Assembly: GCF_037572775.1 (NCBI RefSeq)
Contig: NZ_JBBHKA010000001.1
Span: 1,984,001-2,048,000 of the forward strand
Length of the DNA: 64,000 bases
From: Ramlibacter sp. PS4R-6
GTDB taxonomy: Bacteria; Pseudomonadota; Gammaproteobacteria; Burkholderiales; Burkholderiaceae_C
Reading direction: 5' to 3'
In this document: positions 1 through 7,903 of the stretch, piece by piece
Layout: the number at the start of each line of letters is the position of its first letter
Position numbering within the stretch: position 1 is the first letter of the stretch
The notes under the pieces: model-generated
What the model was told of the DNA's origin: nothing
The model's input: only the letters and a program-made list of their open reading frames with translations
Databases searched by the model: none
Program-made: the position numbers and the translations under genes

Positions 1-243
1 GACCACGACTACCGGCAGTGGCGCGACGAGCAGATGCGCAAGCTGGACAACGACTACCACTCGTGGCGCCAGGACCGGTACCGCAAGTTCGCCGAGGAGT
101 TCAACACCTGGCGCGAGTCGCGCAGCGGCGGCCAGGGCCAGAACACGACGGCTTCCACGACGGGCTCCGGCACCTCTGGCGGCACCAGCGACACCGGTGG
201 CACGCAGGGCTCCGGCGGCTCGACGACCAACCGCACGAAGTAG
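1..243 (+). CDS. C-terminal part of a hypothetical protein, cut by the window edge
   Basis: The reading frame is open from the first base to the TAG at 241-243, so only the last 80 residues are present. The visible part starts with a very polar, aromatic-rich segment in which a pattern of Asp/Tyr/Trp-Arg is repeated (DYRQWRDEQ, then DYHSWRQDRY, then EFNTWRESR). About 35 Gly/Ser/Thr-rich, probably disordered residues follow. Tails of this kind occur on small stress or general-purpose proteins of Burkholderiales, but the family cannot be assigned from the tail alone. The DUF4142 gene starts 5 bases downstream, so the two are probably co-transcribed. Confidence 0.6.
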   Translation, partial: DHDYRQWRDEQMRKLDNDYHSWRQDRYRKFAEEFNTWRESRSGGQGQNTTASTTGSGTSGGTSDTGGTQGSGGSTTNRTK

Positions 244-247
244 CCCC

Positions 248-916
248 ATGAAGACGACAACCCTTCGCGCGCTGCCCCTGGTGGCGGCGCTCGCACTCTC
301 ATCCGGCTGGGCCTTCGGCCAGGCGGCCGCCACCGGCACGGGCTCTTCGATGACCGGCGGGCGCGCCGCGCCGGCGGCCCAGCCGGGCGCCGGCACGCGC
401 AACGCCGAAACGCGCAAGGACGACCAGCTCGCGCGCGGCGACCGCAAGTTCATCCAGGACGTCGCGGGCGGCGGCATGTTCGAGGTGCAGGCGGCGCAAC
501 TCGCGGCATCGAAGGCGTCGAGTCCCGACGTCAAGACCTTCGCGAGCAAGCTCGCCGACGACCACCAGCAGGCCAACAACGAGCTGGTGCAAATGGCCAA
601 CGCGAAGAAGGTGGAGCTCCCCGCCGCGCCGCCGCGCGCCAAGCGCAGCGCCATCGTGAAGCTGGGCAAGAAGAGCGGCGCCGCGTTCGACAAGGCCTTC
701 ATCGCGGACGTGGGCATCAAGGACCACGAGAAGGACATCGCGAAGTTCGAGAAGGCCTCGAAGGACGTGAAGGATGCCCAGCTGAAGGCCTGGATCGACA
801 AGACGCTGCCGCACCTGCGAGAACACCTCGCGATGGCGCAGAAGATCCAGGGCGGTGCGAAGGCCGACGGAGCGGCGATGGGGCACACAGCCACGGGGAA
901 AAAGACCGGAGGCTGA
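248..916 (+). CDS. DUF4142 domain protein, exported
   Basis: A 222-residue protein with an N-terminal signal peptide (MKTTTLRALPLVAALALSSG, cleavage probably after FGQA). A low-complexity Gly/Ala linker follows, then a DUF4142 domain at roughly residues 60-195. DUF4142 is a ferritin-like four-helix fold of unknown function, often found in periplasmic proteins. The usual features are visible: the stretch with FIQDVAGGGMFEVQAAQLA, the DDHQQANNEL helix and a final HLREHLAMAQ helix. The ATG at 248 was chosen over an in-frame upstream ATG at 197 because only the shorter form begins with a signal peptide and it leaves the preceding gene intact. It is one of three DUF4142 genes in the first 6 kb. 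Confidence 0.85.
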   Translation: MKTTTLRALPLVAALALSSGWAFGQAAATGTGSSMTGGRAAPAAQPGAGTRNAETRKDDQLARGDRKFIQDVAGGGMFEVQAAQLAASKASSPDVKTFASKLADDHQQANNELVQMANAKKVELPAAPPRAKRSAIVKLGKKSGAAFDKAFIADVGIKDHEKDIAKFEKASKDVKDAQLKAWIDKTLPHLREHLAMAQKIQGGAKADGAAMGHTATGKKTGG

Positions 917-1041
917 GCACGCCCGCACGCGGTCCGACGCCGCCGTGAGGCGCCGTCCGACAGCGTGACTCAGGCGCACGGTGAAAAGATGAGGCTCGCG
1001 CGCGCAAGCTGTAGCGTGCGCCACCCGCGGGGGAATTTCAC

Positions 1042-1854
1042 ATGAAGCGCTGGAGTCTGGGCCTGGTCGGCACCTTGTGCGCGGGAATCGCCTGCGCCGC
1101 CGTCGAAAGCGAATCCCAGGCCCTGCAGGCGCCGCGCGCCCTCATGCCCGCCGCACCGGCGGCCAGCGCGCCCATCGCGCGCCCCGGCATGTTCGCCGCC
1201 GCTTCCGCCCCCTTCGTCAAGCGCCTGTCGCCCGAGCAGCGCGACGAGTGGCGCTTCCTGAAGGACGCCGCGGCCGGCGGGCGCTTCGAACTCGACGCGT
1301 CGAAACTGGCGCTGTCACGCTCGAGCGACGCGCGCGTGCGTTCGCTCGCCGCCACGCTCGTCAACCACCACAGCGGCACGCAGCCGCGCCTGCAGCAGAT
1401 GCTCAGCGCGCGCAGCATGGCGCCGCCGATGCTCTCCAACGACCAGCGCAAGGCGCTCAACCGCCTGGGCAAGCTGCAGGGCGCGAAATTCGACCGCGAG
1501 TGGATGGATGCGGTGGGCCTGCGGTCGCAGCAGGAAGGCGTGGTCGCTTACGAGCGGGCCGCGCAAGCCGCGCGCGACCCCGCGCTGCGCTCGTGGGTGG
1601 AGCAGGTGCTGCCCACGCTGCGCTGGCAGTTGCAGGCGGCGGAGCGCATCGTGAACGGAGGCACTAGGTACGCGCGCATCGCGCCGTCGCCGCAAGCCGT
1701 GATCAAGGCGCCCGAAGCCGCCACGCGCTACATGGGTGCGCCGCCGGCGACGCTGTCGAACACGGCGGGCGACCTGGGCGAGGGCAACATGTTGCTGGGC
1801 CCCGTGCGCCCGGTCGCCGTGAAGGTCACTGAGCCGGTGGCGAATATCCGGTGA
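1042..1854 (+). CDS. DUF4142 domain protein, exported (second copy)
   Basis: A 270-residue protein with a signal peptide (hydrophobic run LGLVGTLCAGIACAA), an Ala/Pro-rich spacer, and a DUF4142 domain at about residues 62-205 (RFELDASKLALS, VNHHSGTQPRLQQ, EGVVAYERAAQAA, final LPTLRWQLQAAERI). About 65 extra C-terminal residues are not part of the domain and match nothing I recognise. The domain aligns in order with the neighbouring copy at 248-916 but is clearly diverged. The gene converges with the DUF4019 gene, and the two coding ends overlap by 29 bases (1826-1854). Function is unknown. Confidence 0.8.
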   Translation: MKRWSLGLVGTLCAGIACAAVESESQALQAPRALMPAAPAASAPIARPGMFAAASAPFVKRLSPEQRDEWRFLKDAAAGGRFELDASKLALSRSSDARVRSLAATLVNHHSGTQPRLQQMLSARSMAPPMLSNDQRKALNRLGKLQGAKFDREWMDAVGLRSQQEGVVAYERAAQAARDPALRSWVEQVLPTLRWQLQAAERIVNGGTRYARIAPSPQAVIKAPEAATRYMGAPPATLSNTAGDLGEGNMLLGPVRPVAVKVTEPVANIR

Positions 1855-2278
1855 CGCGCCACTTGCCGTCGCGGTCCAGCACCGTGGTGACGGCTTCGAT
1901 GCCCTCGCGCTTCTCGAACTTGCTCTGGAAGATCACGGTGACGTACTCGCCGTTGGGCTGGCCCGCGAGCGTGGTCTTGTAGGCGCTCTCGACGATCTTG
2001 CGTTCGACGAACGCGCCGAGCGGCTCGCGCACCTTCGGGACCGCATCCATCCACGTGCCCAGCGGGACCATGCCGCGGAAGACCGAGCTCGTCGTCTCCC
2101 ACGAGCGGCCCCAGTCGCGGCGGTCCAGCAGCACCAGCCAGCCTTGCGCGGCCAGGCGTGCGTCGGCTTCCTTCTGGGCGATGGCGGGGTCGGAGGCCGG
2201 CGCCGCGGGCGCGGTCTGCGCGAAGACGGGCGCGGCGATGAAAAGTGAGGCGGCGAGGGCCGCGGTGATGAATCGCAT
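1826..2278 (-). CDS. DUF4019 domain protein, exported
   Basis: A 150-residue protein with a clear signal peptide (MRFITAALAASLFIAAPVFA, cleaved before QTAPA). The mature part matches the layout of DUF4019. It opens with Ala/Trp-containing helix AAQGWLVLLDRRDWGRSWE, continues with a central region (ERKIVESAYKTTLAGQPNGE) and closes with the strand pair YVTVIFQSKFEKR and GKWRVTGY. DUF4019 proteins are small NTF2-like secreted proteins of unknown role. The gene lies tail to tail with the DUF4142 gene and 9 bases downstream of the DUF72 gene on the same strand, so it may be co-transcribed with the latter. Confidence 0.8.
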   Translation of the reverse strand: MRFITAALAASLFIAAPVFAQTAPAAPASDPAIAQKEADARLAAQGWLVLLDRRDWGRSWETTSSVFRGMVPLGTWMDAVPKVREPLGAFVERKIVESAYKTTLAGQPNGEYVTVIFQSKFEKREGIEAVTTVLDRDGKWRVTGYSPPAQ

Positions 2279-2287
2279 GCGGGCAGT

Positions 2288-3178
2288 CTAGCCGAGGAGC
2301 TGGCGCATGAGCCTCGCGTTGGCCTGGCCCTGGTCCTCGTAGTTGGTGTTGAAGAGGATGTGCATCGCATCGACCCGCGACGCGACGTCGCGGATCTCGG
2401 GAACCATCGCCGACAGCTCTTCGGGCGAGTACCAGTAGTTGAAGCGGCTGGACGACGCCTCGGCCTTGATGTTCCAGGTGTCCTTGTTGCGGCCGTGCAG
2501 GCGCAGCAGCGCGATCTTCGGGTGCGTGGCCTCCGACACCAGCGGCACGCTGTTCGTGAAGCCCTGCGGGCCGTCGACCATGGTGTGCACCACGCCCAGG
2601 TCGCGCTCGAAATCGATCGTCTTCTCCAGGTTGTCGCCCTCGAACCAGCTCTTGTTGCGAAACTCCACGGCGACCGTGTGCCCCTCCATCCGTTCCACGC
2701 AATGCCGCACGTGCGCCATGCCGTCGCGGTTGCGAATGAGCCAGGGCGCGAACTGGAAATGCACGGCGCCCAATTTGCCGGCGTCCTTCAGCGGCGCAAG
2801 CGCCAGCACGAAGCGCCGCCACAGCTCGTCCTGGATCTCCCGCGGCGTGTCGCGCCAATACACCTGCCGCGGCGCATCGGGGCCGAAGGCCTGCGCGATG
2901 TCCTTGCCCATCACCATCGGCTGCGTCTGGTGGCCGGTGAAGAGGCGAAAGGCCTTGACGTTGAACGTGAAGTCCGGCGGCGTGCGCTCGGCCCACAGCA
3001 GCGAGTTCTGCGGCGTGGGCATGCCGTAGTAGCTCGAATCGACTTCGACGATGGGGAACTGCGTGGCGTAGAAGCGCAGCCGCGCCTCCGCCGACTTGCA
3101 GTCCTTCGGGTAGAAGCGGCCGCAGTCGATCAGGGTCTTGTCCGTCCAGGAGGCCGAACCTATGAGAATCGAACCCAC
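2288..3178 (-). CDS. DUF72 (YecE-like) family protein
   Basis: A 296-residue TIM-barrel-like protein of the DUF72/YecE family. Family signatures include the opening IGSASWTDKTLIDCGRFYP, the conserved FYATQFPIVEVDSSYYGMP, the core FTFNVKAFRLFTGH, the HFQFAPW strand, VAVEFRNKSWF, and the late LRLHGRNKDTWN. Its biochemical role is not established. The only supportable start is a GTG at 3178, because a stop closes the frame upstream. That start abuts a LexA-box-like palindrome and lies 20 bases from the divergent start of the UvrD-like helicase. A DNA-metabolism link is therefore possible, but that is inference. Confidence 0.85.
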   Translation of the reverse strand: MGSILIGSASWTDKTLIDCGRFYPKDCKSAEARLRFYATQFPIVEVDSSYYGMPTPQNSLLWAERTPPDFTFNVKAFRLFTGHQTQPMVMGKDIAQAFGPDAPRQVYWRDTPREIQDELWRRFVLALAPLKDAGKLGAVHFQFAPWLIRNRDGMAHVRHCVERMEGHTVAVEFRNKSWFEGDNLEKTIDFERDLGVVHTMVDGPQGFTNSVPLVSEATHPKIALLRLHGRNKDTWNIKAEASSSRFNYWYSPEELSAMVPEIRDVASRVDAMHILFNTNYEDQGQANARLMRQLLG

Positions 3179-3193
3179 TGGATTAATATACAG
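3178..3193. promoter_or_regulatory. Candidate LexA (SOS) box between DUF72 gene and helicase
   Basis: The 16-mer CTGGATTAATATACAG matches the LexA box layout CTGT-N8-ACAG at 7 of the 8 defined bases and has the usual AT-rich centre. It fills the 20-base gap between two divergent starts, one of which is a UvrD-like helicase. The centre also contains TAATAT (3183-3188), a possible -10 element for the helicase. If so, the transcript would be almost leaderless. Confidence 0.5.
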
Positions 3194-3198
3194 CTTCC

Positions 3199-5238
3199 AT
3201 GACCGAATTGAACCCCGAGCAGTTGGCGGCCGTTCAGCACGGCGTAGCCGACGGCGACGCCCGCCCGCTGCTCGTCATTGCCGGGGCGGGTTCAGGCAAG
3301 ACCAACACCCTCGCGCACCGGGTCGCCAACCTCGTCCGCCACGGCGCGGACCCGCAGCGCGTCATGCTGCTCACGTTCAGCCGCCGGGCCGCGCAGGAGA
3401 TGGAGCGGCGCGTCGGCTCGGTGCTGCAGAAGGCGCTGGGCCTGAACCCCACGCAGCCTCTGCCCAACCTGCCGTGGTCGGGCACCTTCCACTCGATCGG
3501 CGCGCGCCTGCTGCGCGAGTACGCGCTGCGCATCGGCCTGGACGAATCGTTCACCATCCACGACCGCGGCGACGCCGAGGACCTGATGGGCATGGTGCGC
3601 CACGAGATCGGCCTGTCCGAGACGAAGAACCGCTTCCCGCTCAAGGGCACGTGCCTGGGCATCTACTCGCGCGTGCTCAACACCCGCGACCCGCTCGAGA
3701 AGGTGCTCGCCGACATCTACCCGTGGTGCGCGCAGTGGGAAGCGGAGCTCAAGAAGCTGTTCGGTGCCTACGTCGAGGCCAAGCAGCAGCAGAACGTGCT
3801 GGATTACGACGACCTGCTGTCCTTCTGGGCCGAGACGATGGCCGAGCCTGCGCTGGCGCAGGAGATCGGCGCACGCTTCGACCACGTGCTGGTCGACGAG
3901 TACCAGGACACCAACATGCTGCAGGCCGAGATCCTGCTGGCGATGAAGCCCACGGGGCAGGGCGTCACCGTCGTCGGCGACGACGCGCAGAGCATCTACT
4001 CCTTCCGCGGCGCCACCGTGCGCAACATCCTCGACTTCCCGCACCAGTTCGCGCAGCCCGCGCGCATCGTCACGCTGGAGCGCAACTACCGCAGCACGCA
4101 GCCGGTGCTGGAGGCGAGCAACGCCGTGATCGGCGCGGCGCGCGAGCGCCATGCCAAGAACCTGTGGACCGACAAGGCCTCCAGCCACCGCGCACAACTG
4201 CTGCTGGTGCCCGACGAGGCGCAGCAGGCGCGCTGGGTGGCCGATGAAGTGCTGCGCCACCGCGAATCCGGCACGAAATTGAAATCGCAGTCGGTGCTGT
4301 TCCGCACCAGCACGCACAGCGCCACGCTGGAGCTGGAGCTGGCCCGCCGCAACATCCCCTTCGTGAAATTCGGCGGCCTGAAATTCCTGGAGGCCGCGCA
4401 CGTGAAGGACGTGCTGGCCATCCTGCGCTTCGCCGAGAACCCGCGCGGGCGCATGGCGGGCTTCCGCGTGCTGAACCTGATCCCGGGCATCGGGCAGGCC
4501 ACGGCCACGCGCCTGCTTGACGCGATGGGCGATGCCGCCGACCCCATCGAGACGCTGCGCACCTTCGAAGCGCCGGCCGCCGCGCGCGAAGAGTGGGTGC
4601 AGTTCGCGCGCCTGTATGAACAGCTGCGCGAGCCCGGCCTGGCCTGGCCCGCCGACATGGAGCGCGCCAAGGACTGGTACCTGCCGCAGCTCGAACGCCT
4701 GCACGACGACGCGGTGGTGCGCAAGCTCGACGTCGACCAGCTCGCGCGCCTCGCCGCGGGCTATGCGAGCCGCGAGCGCTTCCTGACCGAGCTCACGCTC
4801 GACCCGCCGCAGTCCACCAGCGACCAGTCCGGCGTGCCGCACCTGGACGAGGACTACCTCATCCTCTCCACCATCCACAGCGCCAAGGGCATGGAATGGA
4901 AGTGCGTCTACGTGCTCAATTGCGTGGACGGCTGCATCCCCAGCGACATGGCCACGGGCACGACGGAAGAAATCGAGGAAGAGCGGCGCCTGCTCTATGT
5001 GGCGATGACGCGCGCCAAGGAACACCTGCAGCTCATCGTGCCGCACCGGTTCTATGTCACGCAGCAATCCGGCGACCGTCACATGTATGCGGCGCGCACG
5101 CGCTTCATCGCCGAGCCCATGCTCGACAAGTTCGAGCAAGTGACGTGGCCGCAGGTCGAGGCGCCAAGCGGCGCGGCAGCCCAACCACAGGCGCCGGTGC
5201 TGCAGGTGCGCGCCCGCGCGCGCGCCGCCTGGCGCTGA
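3199..5238 (+). CDS. UvrD/Rep-family ATP-dependent DNA helicase (superfamily 1A)
   Basis: A 679-residue protein with the SF1A helicase motifs in order. They are a Q-motif-like LNPEQLAAVQ near the N-terminus, Walker A GAGSGKTNT (residues 29-37), motif Ia LLTFSRRAAQEM, Walker B VDEYQDTN near residue 233, motif III VVGDDAQSIYSFRGA, motif IV LERNYRSTQPVL, motif V STIHSAKGMEWKCVYV, and motif VI LLYVAMTRAKEHL. It should unwind DNA 3' to 5' in repair or in restart of stalled replication. The length is typical of Rep/UvrD, and the C-terminus ends in a short Ala/Arg-rich tail. Which of UvrD, Rep or PcrA it is cannot be settled from the motifs. The upstream LexA-like box suggests SOS control. Confidence 0.93.
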   Translation: MTELNPEQLAAVQHGVADGDARPLLVIAGAGSGKTNTLAHRVANLVRHGADPQRVMLLTFSRRAAQEMERRVGSVLQKALGLNPTQPLPNLPWSGTFHSIGARLLREYALRIGLDESFTIHDRGDAEDLMGMVRHEIGLSETKNRFPLKGTCLGIYSRVLNTRDPLEKVLADIYPWCAQWEAELKKLFGAYVEAKQQQNVLDYDDLLSFWAETMAEPALAQEIGARFDHVLVDEYQDTNMLQAEILLAMKPTGQGVTVVGDDAQSIYSFRGATVRNILDFPHQFAQPARIVTLERNYRSTQPVLEASNAVIGAARERHAKNLWTDKASSHRAQLLLVPDEAQQARWVADEVLRHRESGTKLKSQSVLFRTSTHSATLELELARRNIPFVKFGGLKFLEAAHVKDVLAILRFAENPRGRMAGFRVLNLIPGIGQATATRLLDAMGDAADPIETLRTFEAPAAAREEWVQFARLYEQLREPGLAWPADMERAKDWYLPQLERLHDDAVVRKLDVDQLARLAAGYASRERFLTELTLDPPQSTSDQSGVPHLDEDYLILSTIHSAKGMEWKCVYVLNCVDGCIPSDMATGTTEEIEEERRLLYVAMTRAKEHLQLIVPHRFYVTQQSGDRHMYAARTRFIAEPMLDKFEQVTWPQVEAPSGAAAQPQAPVLQVRARARAAWR

Positions 5239-5324
5239 AACACATCCAACATTTTCCAACAGCGATGGCACAGCAGCGTGCCCGCGCGTTCCAATCGGCT
5301 CATCGATTTGTTGGGAGACATGCA

Positions 5325-5897
5325 ATGCAAGAACGATTCACACGGAGCGTCTTCATGGCCCTGTGCGCATGCGCGTTGGCGGCCTGCGGCAACCTGCAGA
5401 TGCCGGACATGCGCATGGGCGCCGCGCCCACGGCGGTCGTCGCCGCCACGCCGTTCACGCCGGTGGAGCGCGAGCTGGTCACGAAGATCGCCGCCAAGGG
5501 CATGTACGAGGTGGAGGTGTCGAAGCTCGCCGCCGACAAGGCCATGAGCCCGGCGATCCGCGACTTCGCCCGAGCCATGGTCACGCACCACACGCAGATG
5601 AACAACGAGGTCATCGCGCTGATGGCCGCGCGCGGCGTCGCGCCGCCTAGGGGGCTGGCCGCCGACAAAGCCACCAAGCTGCACCGCCTGGCGGCCTTGC
5701 CGCGCAGCGACGCCTTCGACAACGGCTACATCCGCGTCGTCGGCGTTGAAGACCACCGCAACGCCATCGCCATGCTGGAGAAGGCGCGCGGGCAGGTGAA
5801 GGACCGCGAACTGCGCGAGTTCGTCGACCGCTCGCTGGCCACCATGCGCATGCACCTGCAGATGGCGCAGGGCGCGCTGGCGTCCCTTTCGGGTTGA
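5325..5897 (+). CDS. DUF4142 domain lipoprotein (third copy)
   Basis: A 190-residue protein beginning MQERFTRSVFMALCACAL. It has a lipobox-like LAAC followed by GN near residue 20, so it is probably a lipoprotein. A DUF4142 domain covers roughly residues 45-185 (TKIAAKGMYEVEVSKLAADK, VTHHTQMNNEVIALMAARG, VGVEDHRNAIAMLEKA, final MRMHLQMAQGAL). The ATG at 5325 was chosen because it gives a proper signal sequence; longer in-frame versions would run back through the helicase gene. The domain closely resembles the two copies at 248-916 and 1042-1854. Function is unknown. Confidence 0.85.
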   Translation: MQERFTRSVFMALCACALAACGNLQMPDMRMGAAPTAVVAATPFTPVERELVTKIAAKGMYEVEVSKLAADKAMSPAIRDFARAMVTHHTQMNNEVIALMAARGVAPPRGLAADKATKLHRLAALPRSDAFDNGYIRVVGVEDHRNAIAMLEKARGQVKDRELREFVDRSLATMRMHLQMAQGALASLSG

Positions 5898-5941
5898 CGG
5901 CGGCGACACGGCCCCGCCACACGCGCCTGCGACAATGCGAT

Positions 5942-6661
5942 GTGGCTCTCAAGAACGCGACCAATTTCCGCGACCTCGCGGCCAACGTGAGCGCGCCGCT
6001 CAGGCGCGGCGTGCTGTACCGCTCGGACCACCTGGGCGCCCTCGACGCGGAAGACGCGCAGGCGATCCAGTCGCTGGGCGTGAAGCGCGTGCTCGACTTC
6101 CGCGGCGTGCACGAGCGCACGGCCGCCGCCTGCCGCCTGCCCGGGGTGCAGGTGCATTCGCTGGCCATCGAGCCGACCATCGTGCAGGTGCTGTCGGACC
6201 TGATGAACGCCGGCCACTCGCTCACCGAGTCCGACGTCGTCGCGCACATGCAGGACACCTACCGCGGCTTCGTGCGCACGAGCACCCACCGCTTCGCCGA
6301 GTTCTTCGCGCACCTGCTCGAATCGAGCGAGCCCACGGTGTTCCATTGCACCGCCGGCAAGGACCGCACGGGGTTCGCCGCGGTGCTGGTGCTGCGGGCG
6401 CTGGGTGCGCGCGACGACGAGGTGATGCGCGACTACCTGCTCACGAACGAGCTGCTCAAGCCCGAGCGCATCCGCGGCGACTGGGCCCTGCCCGAACATG
6501 CGGCGAAAGTGCTCTATGGCGTGCAGCCCGCGTTCCTCGAGGCGGCGCTCGCCGAGATCGACGCCCATTGGGGCGGCATGGACGGCTACCTGCGCGTGGG
6601 CCTGGGCCTGGGTGAAGGCGAAAGGCAACGTTTGCGCGACTTGTACCTGGCAGCGGGCTAG
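5942..6661 (+). CDS. Tyrosine-phosphatase-like protein (Tyr/Ser phosphatase family)
   Basis: A protein of 239 residues if it starts at the GTG at 5942. A TTG at 5894 overlapping the previous stop would add 16 residues. The start NFRDLAANVSAPLRRGVLYRS is the conserved beginning of bacterial dual-specificity phosphatases of the Mycobacterium PtpB/LipA type. The signature loop is FHCTAGKDRTG (Cys nucleophile and Arg of the CX5R motif) with a preceding LDFRG strand. It probably removes phosphate from Tyr/Ser/Thr residues or phosphoinositide-like substrates. The position is cytosolic, with no signal peptide. It follows the DUF4142 lipoprotein directly and may share its transcript. The substrate cannot be told. 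Confidence 0.85.
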   Translation: MALKNATNFRDLAANVSAPLRRGVLYRSDHLGALDAEDAQAIQSLGVKRVLDFRGVHERTAAACRLPGVQVHSLAIEPTIVQVLSDLMNAGHSLTESDVVAHMQDTYRGFVRTSTHRFAEFFAHLLESSEPTVFHCTAGKDRTGFAAVLVLRALGARDDEVMRDYLLTNELLKPERIRGDWALPEHAAKVLYGVQPAFLEAALAEIDAHWGGMDGYLRVGLGLGEGERQRLRDLYLAAG

Positions 6662-6764
6662 CGCGCCCAAGCAGGCATCCTGCGCGCTGTCCCAAGGGGT
6701 TCCTACCGCGCGCACCGTCCGGTTCCTACATCGATGAGCTTCGGCGGGGGCGCACGATTGCCCC

Positions 6765-7058
6765 ATGTCGAAACCCCAAGCACCCAGCGACAAGAAGGTC
6801 GGGATCCTCAGCGAGGAGCAGCCCGACCTGGTCGCACCCAGCGGCGTGAACGAGCGCGACCACGGCGCCGCGGACGACAAGCCCATGGGCGGGGGCTCGG
6901 TGAACCTCGACGACGAAACCATGGAGCACCCGCGCGGGAAGACGACCGCCAACGGGGGCACCTGGGAGGCGGAGGGCGGCGACAGCGCACCGCTCGGACC
7001 GCCAGGCGCCGGCTTGTCCAACAACAACGGACCCAGCGACCGCTCCAACCGGGGCTGA
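6765..7058 (+). CDS. Small acidic disordered hypothetical protein
   Basis: A 97-residue protein with no hydrophobic segment, rich in Gly, Asp, Glu, Pro and Asn. It carries short motifs such as DKKVGILSEEQPDL and NNNGPSDRSNRG and no known domain. The composition suggests an intrinsically disordered, soluble protein, and compositionally similar proteins accompany stress genes in this part of the window. The alpha/beta hydrolase starts 2 bases after its stop, so the two are likely one transcript. Codon usage is like the surroundings, which supports a real gene, but homology is unknown to me. Confidence 0.6.
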   Translation: MSKPQAPSDKKVGILSEEQPDLVAPSGVNERDHGAADDKPMGGGSVNLDDETMEHPRGKTTANGGTWEAEGGDSAPLGPPGAGLSNNNGPSDRSNRG

Positions 7059-7060
7059 CC

Positions 7061-7903
7061 ATGAAACCGAAACGGGAGGGCAACTTGGTCTACGCGCTGT
7101 TCTCTCTGGGTGTGCTCGCGGCGGCAGCCGCGGTGTATTCGGCCGCGATCGGCTACCTGTGGGTGCGGCAGGAACGCCTGCTGTTCGAACCGGTGCCGCT
7201 CGACCCGAACGAAAAACTCGTCGACGACGAGGACGTCCACGAACGCTGGATCGACGTGCCGGGCGCCCGGCTGTCGTGCGCGCAGCTGAAGCTGCCCAAC
7301 CCGCGCGGCGTGATGTTCTTCCTGCACGGCAACTCGGGCAACCTGCGCGACTGCCTGGTGGACCTGGACGCCTTCCGCGAACTGAATTTCGACGTCGTGA
7401 TGTTCGACTACCGCGGCTACGGCAAGAGCTCGGGCCGCATCGAAAGCGAACAGCAGCTGCGCCGCGACGTGCGCCACGTCTGGGACCACTACGGCCCGCA
7501 ATACGAGGGCAAGCGCATCGTGATCGCCGGCCAGTCGCTGGGCACGGGCCTGGCCGCGGGCCTGGGCGCCGAGCTGTGCGCCGAAGGCCGCGAACCCGAC
7601 CTGACGCTGCTCGTGTCGCCGTACAGCAGCATGCGCGCGCTGGCCGACGAACTCTATCCGTGGGTGCCCAAGGGCGTGCTGCGCTACCCGCTGCACACCG
7701 TGGAGCACGCGAGCCGCCTGAAGGGCCCGGTCATGCTGATCCACGGCGACCAGGACGACCTGATCGGCATCCACCACAGCCACGCGCTGAAGGGCGTGAT
7801 GCCCGATGCGGCGCTGCACCTGCTCGAAGGCGCGGGCCACGGCGACGTGCACAAGCACCCCAGCTACCGCACGACGCTGGCCGGTGCGCTCGGCGCGCTC
7901 TGA
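7061..7903 (+). CDS. Membrane-anchored alpha/beta hydrolase
   Basis: A 280-residue protein with one N-terminal transmembrane helix (about residues 9-30) followed by an alpha/beta-hydrolase domain like the Bem46/YqkD group. Visible elements are the oxyanion strand FFLHGNSGNLRDC, the VMFDYRGYGKSSG segment, the nucleophile elbow GQSLGTG, the acid strand LIHGDQDDLIG and the catalytic His in GAGHGDVH. It is likely an esterase or lipase-like enzyme facing the periplasm or membrane; the substrate is unknown. The ATG at 7061 gives the membrane anchor, while a longer in-frame start would overlap the upstream gene. The VOC gene lies tail to tail with no gap. Confidence 0.85.
   Translation: MKPKREGNLVYALFSLGVLAAAAAVYSAAIGYLWVRQERLLFEPVPLDPNEKLVDDEDVHERWIDVPGARLSCAQLKLPNPRGVMFFLHGNSGNLRDCLVDLDAFRELNFDVVMFDYRGYGKSSGRIESEQQLRRDVRHVWDHYGPQYEGKRIVIAGQSLGTGLAAGLGAELCAEGREPDLTLLVSPYSSMRALADELYPWVPKGVLRYPLHTVEHASRLKGPVMLIHGDQDDLIGIHHSHALKGVMPDAALHLLEGAGHGDVHKHPSYRTTLAGALGAL

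Noticed and set aside
3292..5325. Long minus-strand frame opposite the UvrD-like helicase
   Set aside because: Same reason: no motif, low-complexity Arg/His/Ala/Leu composition, while the plus strand holds all helicase motifs.
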